This document shows positions 60,286-64,000 of a DNA stretch of 64,000 nucleotides, in pieces. This stretch comes from CAYOSF01 sp964406605 (GTDB lineage Bacteria; Chloroflexota; Dehalococcoidia; DSTF01; RBG-16-68-14). Made by a program: the position numbers and the translations under genes. The stretch covers positions 1 to 64,000 of the forward strand of contig CAYOSF010000011.1 of the NCBI GenBank assembly GCA_964406605.1. The letters run 5' to 3'. A model generated the notes under the pieces. The model did not search any database. It was given only the letters and a program-made list of their open reading frames with translations, and was not told where the DNA came from. The number at the start of each line of letters is the position of its first letter. Positions within the stretch are counted from its first letter, which is position 1.

Positions 60286-60820
60286 GCCGGCCCCGCGCTG
60301 GCGCCAGGTAGCCCAGTTCCTCGAGCTTAGCGAGTACCTTCGCGAGGCTCTCTTCCTCCGCCTCCTCTCCCGTCTCCAGTACCACCTCCGGGTGTAGCGG
60401 CTCTTCGTAGGGGTCGGATACTCCCGTGAAATGCGGGATCTCACCACGCATCGCTTTCGCATACAGCCCCTTCGGGTCGCGCTGACAGAGCACCTCCAAC
60501 GGACACTTCAAGTACACCTCAACGAAGTCTCCATTTTGGACACGCACTTCATCCCGGGCGGCCCGGTACGGAGAGATTGCAGCGACAATCGCGACAACCC
60601 CATTGCGGGCGAGGAGTCTGCACACGAACCCGATACGGCGGATGTTGGTGTCGCGGTCTTCCTTGCTGTAGCCGAGGCCCTTGCTCAGGTTCGTGCGGAC
60701 AACGTCCCCATCCAGCACCTCGACCTTCAGGCCGCGTTTGCGCAGCACCTCCTCCAACCGATGGCCAATGGTCGTCTTGCCAGAACCCGAGAGGCCAGTG
60801 AACCAGATCGTCAAACTCAT
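60221..60820 (-). CDS. cysC: Adenylylsulfate (APS) kinase
   Basis: 199 residues. MSLTIWFTGLSGSGKTTIGH carries the P-loop, LDGDVVRTNLSKGLGYSKED and DTNIRRIGFVCRLLARNGVV the APS-binding region, and VYLKCPLEVLCQRDPKGLYA plus GVSDPYEEPLHPEVVL the lid. It phosphorylates APS to PAPS. The family usually ends near LEELGYL; here about 28 more residues, Arg/Ser-rich, come from the strand opposite the sulfotransferase end, so the stop codon lies 65 bp inside that gene. No ATP sulfurylase nearby. Confidence 0.93.
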   Translation of the reverse strand: MSLTIWFTGLSGSGKTTIGHRLEEVLRKRGLKVEVLDGDVVRTNLSKGLGYSKEDRDTNIRRIGFVCRLLARNGVVAIVAAISPYRAARDEVRVQNGDFVEVYLKCPLEVLCQRDPKGLYAKAMRGEIPHFTGVSDPYEEPLHPEVVLETGEEAEEESLAKVLAKLEELGYLAPARGRLSRSRIASEAGGQRSVRTSGR

Positions 60821-60971
60821 TCGTCAATCGCTCATTCGCAAGAGAAATCCCCGTCGCTCAGGCGGCGGGGAAGCACCTGTGCAGATCCGGAGAGTGATCC
60901 TGATTCAGTATCGGCCGTTTCCATCCATATTGCAACCCTATGATTGGTTATGCTAAACATTCCATATCGGA

Positions 60972-61892
60972 ATGTCAGATCCTATCGCGAACGTCTCCCC
61001 CGTTAGCGTCGACTTGCAGGAGTTGCGCTGCTTCTACTACGCAGCGCTTCACGGCAGCTTCACCACCGCGGCAAGTCAACTGGCAACCGGACAACCCGCG
61101 ATCAGCCGACGGATCAAACAGCTAGAGACCCGTCTCGGCTCAAGGCTGTTTGACCGCCGGCGCCGAGGTGCCCAGCTCACGAGAGAGGGAAGACTCCTGC
61201 TGGATCTCCTTGGAGAGATGATCGAGCGGATGGACCATGTACCTCAGGACTTCCTCGAACAGAGCTCTCTGACCGTCGCCCCACAAGTGCGCATCGCAGC
61301 GGGACAGGAGCTGCTCTTGGACGTCGTAGGCCCGGCACTCAGAGCGTTTCTGAGCCACCATCCCGATATCCGAATCCTGGTCAGCAGTGGCGCTCGGGAG
61401 CGGGTTCAAGCGCAGGTTCTCGAGGGCACCGTTGACTTCGGGATCGCAAGCAGATTCGGCCTTCCGCCGGGGCTGCGGTTCAGGGAGATCCTTCAGGACC
61501 GCCTTGTACTAATCACGGCCCGCGGCCACGACCTCGATAGGCGAGGTCCTGTCCGCCTCGCCGATGTGAGCCCATACCCGCTACTGCTGCCGGACCGCAG
61601 GTCATCGACTCGTCAGGTTATCGAGCGGGCACTCCAAGAGGAACGCCTGCCAGTGCAGGCGTCGATGGAGTTGGAGCGCTGGCAGGTGATCAAGGCATTC
61701 GTCGGCATGGGATTCGGCGTAGCCGTGGTCCCACGCTTCGTTGCCTGGGGCGACGCGCGTCTTGTCGTGCGGCAGATCACGCCTCCGCTCCCGAGTCTAT
61801 CGTACGGCGTTCTGACGAGGCAGGGAGGCTACCTGAGTCCAGCCAGCAAGGAGTTGGTGGAGGCGCTGGTCTCGTGGAGAGAAACGCGCTGA
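60972..61892 (+). CDS. LysR-family transcriptional regulator
   Basis: 306 residues. DLQELRCFYYAALHGSFTTA, ASQLATGQPAISRRIKQLET and LGSRLFDRRRRGAQLTREGR form the N-terminal winged HTH. A periplasmic-binding-like effector domain follows (VRIAAGQELLLDVVGPALRA to GVLTRQGGYLSPASKELVEA). No Cys pair for thiol sensing. It is divergent from cysC with about 150 bp between, and LysR proteins often control the divergent neighbour, so it may regulate PAPS supply (inference). TATGCT at 60949-60954 is a likely -10 box. Confidence 0.9.
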   Translation: MSDPIANVSPVSVDLQELRCFYYAALHGSFTTAASQLATGQPAISRRIKQLETRLGSRLFDRRRRGAQLTREGRLLLDLLGEMIERMDHVPQDFLEQSSLTVAPQVRIAAGQELLLDVVGPALRAFLSHHPDIRILVSSGARERVQAQVLEGTVDFGIASRFGLPPGLRFREILQDRLVLITARGHDLDRRGPVRLADVSPYPLLLPDRRSSTRQVIERALQEERLPVQASMELERWQVIKAFVGMGFGVAVVPRFVAWGDARLVVRQITPPLPSLSYGVLTRQGGYLSPASKELVEALVSWRETR

Positions 61893-61914
61893 CTTCCACA
61901 CGCTACTCGCATAG

Positions 61915-62079
61915 CAGCACCTGCTGCTGCGAAAGCCGGTGCCGCGGTACTTCGCCTCGCCGAGCGATCTCAAGCAGGAGTTCGCCGTCTGCGGCTTAAG
62001 ACCGGTGCGCAGCCACGCCCTCCTGCGAGGCGCCTTCATGGAGCGCGCCTACGTTCTGAGGCCGTCGGCCTGCAGCTAG
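61915..62079 (+). pseudogene. Remnant of a methyltransferase-like gene (C-terminal piece)
   Basis: An open stretch of about 54 codons after a stop at 61912, with no start codon before the first Met far down, reads LLLRKPVPRYFASPSDLKQE, FAVCGLRPVRSHALLRGAFM and ERAYVLRPSACS then TAG. This looks like the C-terminal end of a class I SAM methyltransferase (the AFMERAYVL tail is common in such enzymes). The upstream two-thirds are missing, so it is a decayed fragment. Assignment rests on recall of the tail pattern only. Confidence 0.4.
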
Positions 62080-62107
62080 TGGGTGTGGCCTTCGCCCGAG
62101 CTCCGGC

Positions 62108-62494
62108 CTAGTTCGGCCGGCGGGAAGGCAGCGCGCGACGAGGCGCCGGGGTGGCTCCGTCCTTGCCCAGTACCCCCGCCCGGGAGGCAACCAGCTTCTG
62201 CGCTATGTTCTCGACCACGTCGTCCAGCCCCCGGCGGGGCACCGCCGGACGCGCGCAATTGAGGCAGGTGAGATCGCCATCCAGATCGATGCTCACATAT
62301 CCGTGGCAGCGCGGGCACTGGGTAATCTCCGAATCGGGGCTGACCAGCGCTTGCTGCAGCATCTCGTCTATGTCAGGCAGCTCTTCCTTGCGCACGGGCT
62401 CGTCTCCCCGGCTGGCAAGCTCCCGGTTGAGAGCGCCAACAAGAGGACGCAAGTCCGCATTCAGGGACACAACAAAGGAATAGCCCTTACTCAC
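62108..62494 (-). CDS. Zinc-ribbon protein of unknown function
   Basis: 128 residues from a GTG. N-terminal helical part (SFVVSLNADLRPLVGALNRE), then a rubredoxin-like zinc ribbon, CPRCHGYVSIDLDGDLTCLN with C..C at both knuckles (CPRC and CLNC), and a helical C-terminus ending in a basic PAPRRALPSRRPN tail. TACAAT at 62502-62507 (minus) is only about 7 nt before the GTG, so a near-leaderless message is possible. No family recognised. Confidence 0.6.
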   Translation of the reverse strand: MSKGYSFVVSLNADLRPLVGALNRELASRGDEPVRKEELPDIDEMLQQALVSPDSEITQCPRCHGYVSIDLDGDLTCLNCARPAVPRRGLDDVVENIAQKLVASRAGVLGKDGATPAPRRALPSRRPN

Positions 62495-62850
62495 ATCTCA
62501 CATTGTACCATGAAGCGGCCTTCAGCCGTACGGACTGGCCGATCGAACCCCTCTGCGGCGTCCCTGACGTGCATGCGGGCGTCGGTTCGCCCGGCAGGAC
62601 GCACGCATGCTACCCTCTACCAGGTGTTGCGCAGCGAAGCGAGCGAGACGCCCCGAGAACCCACGGCTCGCGGCGCGATCGTGGCCGGTGCGCAGACTGC
62701 GTACCGGTCGCAGGAAGCGACTCACGCGAGCGCCTGGGGCTTAGCTCCTGCCGGGAGCGCGTATGGAAGTCGAACCAGCAAGTTCGCAAGAGGCCGCACG
62801 GCGCCCGGTGGGCTCCACGCCGGCCGGGGCCACAAGGAAGACGTGAAACG
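62495..62850. other. Divergent intergenic region before holA
   Basis: About 350 bp with GC-rich inverted stretches but no convincing protein-like frame. The forward frame that precedes holA from 62503 is Arg/Gly-rich and unlike the delta subunit. No RNA gene was recognised. Confidence 0.4.
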
Positions 62851-63957
62851 ATGATAGCCGTTTTCTTCGGCAAGGATGACTTCTCCTCGCACGAGGCGCT
62901 GTCCGCCCTCGCCAAGGAGCTCGACAGCGACGGCATGCTCGCGGACAACACCGTGGCGGTCGACGGAGCCGGTTCGCGCCCGGGCGAGCTGCTCGTGCTC
63001 TGCCAAACGGTACCGTTCCTGGGCGCCCATCGCCTCATCGTCGTGCGCGGGCTCCTGGCGCGATTCGAGGCTCCGGTCCGCGGGCGGCGGCGGAGGGCGC
63101 GCAAGACGGACTTGGGACCGTGGCAGACGTTCGTCGACGACCTGAAGCAGCTTCCGGAGAGCACGGCGCTCGTCTTTCTGGACGGCGAGCTACGCGCCGA
63201 CAACCCGCTGCTCCAGGCGCTCCGCCCCTTGTCCGACACCCGCGAGTTCAAGCCTCTTCCGCAGGGAGAGCTGGCGGGCTGGATAAGGCGGCGGGCTGAG
63301 CGCTCCGGCGTGGCGCTGGAGGCCCGAGCCATCGCGGCCCTGGCGGGCCTCGTAGGCAATCATCTCTGGACGCTGGACAGCGAGATCCAAAAACTGGCGA
63401 CGTACGCCGGGGACCGCCAGGTTACCGAGGAGGACGTCCGCTCCCTCGTCAGCCTGGCCCGCGAACCCAACGTGTTCGCCATGGCGGATGCCGTGATCGA
63501 AGGAAGGGTGCGGGACGCAGCCGATCTGCTGCAGCGTCTGCTCGCCGACGGCGAGGCACCCCAGCGTCTTCTCATGCTGGTCGCCCGCCAGTACCGGCTG
63601 CTCATTCTGACCAAGGAGCTGCTGGAACGGCGCGTCCGGCCGCCCGAGATCAGCGGCCGCCTGCAGGTGCAGGGCTTCGTCATTCAACGCCTGCTCAAGC
63701 AGGCGCCCGCGTATACGATCCAGCGGCTGCGTCAGGCGTACCGCCGGCTGCTGGAGGCGGACCTAAGCGTGAAGCGAGGCGTCTACGACGATGAAACGGC
63801 GCTCCAGCTCCTCCTCTTCGAGCTGGCGATCTCAGCGGGGACGCACCGACCAAGCGGTTCTACCCGTCAGGATGATAGACCGGGTTATAGCAGGCCGCAT
63901 GCTGGCCGGGGACCAACTCAGCAAGGGGCGGCGATGGCCCGTTCCGGCAGGCGCTGA
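62851..63957 (+). CDS. holA: DNA polymerase III delta subunit
   Basis: 368 residues. MIAVFFGKDDFSSHEALSAL and RLIVVRGLLARFEAP form the first domain; ALVFLDGELRADNPLLQALR, REFKPLPQGELAGWIRRRAE and GNHLWTLDSEIQKLATYAGD are the AAA+-like second domain, and EEDVRSLVSLAREPNVFAMA with LLMLVARQYRLLILTKELLE the collar helices. It is the wrench of the clamp loader that opens the beta clamp. No Walker A, as expected for delta. AAGGAAG lies about 10 nt before the ATG. About 30 poorly conserved residues follow the usual end. Confidence 0.93.
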   Translation: MIAVFFGKDDFSSHEALSALAKELDSDGMLADNTVAVDGAGSRPGELLVLCQTVPFLGAHRLIVVRGLLARFEAPVRGRRRRARKTDLGPWQTFVDDLKQLPESTALVFLDGELRADNPLLQALRPLSDTREFKPLPQGELAGWIRRRAERSGVALEARAIAALAGLVGNHLWTLDSEIQKLATYAGDRQVTEEDVRSLVSLAREPNVFAMADAVIEGRVRDAADLLQRLLADGEAPQRLLMLVARQYRLLILTKELLERRVRPPEISGRLQVQGFVIQRLLKQAPAYTIQRLRQAYRRLLEADLSVKRGVYDDETALQLLLFELAISAGTHRPSGSTRQDDRPGYSRPHAGRGPTQQGAAMARSGRR

Positions 63958-64000
63958 TCGCCTTTCGACAGCGCGGCAAGAAGGCGCATTCGTCCGGCAG

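Noticed and set aside
42120..60820. Surface-glycan region as a horizontally acquired genomic island
   Set aside because: No integrase, tRNA junction, direct repeats or transposase were seen, and most genes share the window's base use.

Overview
The window looks like a chromosomal stretch from a high-GC bacterium, most likely a Chloroflexota (Dehalococcoidia-like) genome. This is inferred from style, not from a marker gene. The surface protein at the left edge carries a CSLREA-type N-terminus and a Thr/Pro-rich 'PTNTP' tail. The solute-binding proteins have Tat-type leaders ending in AACGGG lipoboxes. Nothing resembles a phage, plasmid or IS element; no transposase or CRISPR array was seen.

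Layout. (1) 1-3357: secreted Asp-rich beta-helix protein, cut by the window edge, behind four degenerate promoter-like repeats. (2) 3757-7133: alanine dehydrogenase, FAH-family enzyme and a Crp/Fnr regulator with a perfect TGTGA-N6-TCACA site at its own promoter. (3) 7617-12780: complete branched-chain amino acid type ABC transporter (livG, F, H, M and binding protein) closed by a hairpin terminator. (4) 13004-16175: BioY, then a succinyl-CoA-synthetase-like pair with a tiny ferredoxin. (5) 16283-18288: ECF sigma factor and membrane anti-sigma/sensor. (6) 18444-23905: peptide-type permeases with two tandem binding-protein paralogues. (7) 24160-27168: M20 hydrolase, methyltransferase, PlsX. (8) 27143-30065: CsoR-like regulator with an inserted helix-turn-helix, a CsoR-type operator, thioredoxin and thioredoxin reductase, selenocysteine tRNA, universal stress protein. 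(9) 30284-35288: hemerythrin and NTF2-like genes, a palindromic element, a minisatellite gene, and a sulfur locus (Cys-less DsrC-like protein, TIGR02186-like protein, TauE/SafE). (10) 35595-37721: two-component system. (11) 38275-42118: GH3 glycosidase and FAD oxidoreductase. (12) 42120-60820: surface-glycan region with two GT-C type membrane proteins, two GT2 enzymes, three paralogous giant membrane proteins, a flippase-like protein, a sulfotransferase and APS kinase. (13) 60972-63957: LysR regulator, a gene remnant, a zinc-ribbon protein and DNA polymerase III delta.

The genes suggest a heterotroph that imports amino acids and peptides, decorates its surface with possibly sulfated glycans, and has redox and sulfur stress circuits. 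The strongest candidate for an undescribed system is the CsoR-HTH chimera: its Cu(I) ligand spacing matches CsoR exactly, yet about 50 residues containing a classical HTH split the fold, and it faces a thioredoxin operon. Also notable are selenocysteine decoding, a shared 30-bp promoter module at 7617 and 12905, tandem promoter repeats upstream of the beta-helix gene, and the three-paralogue membrane family in the glycan region.
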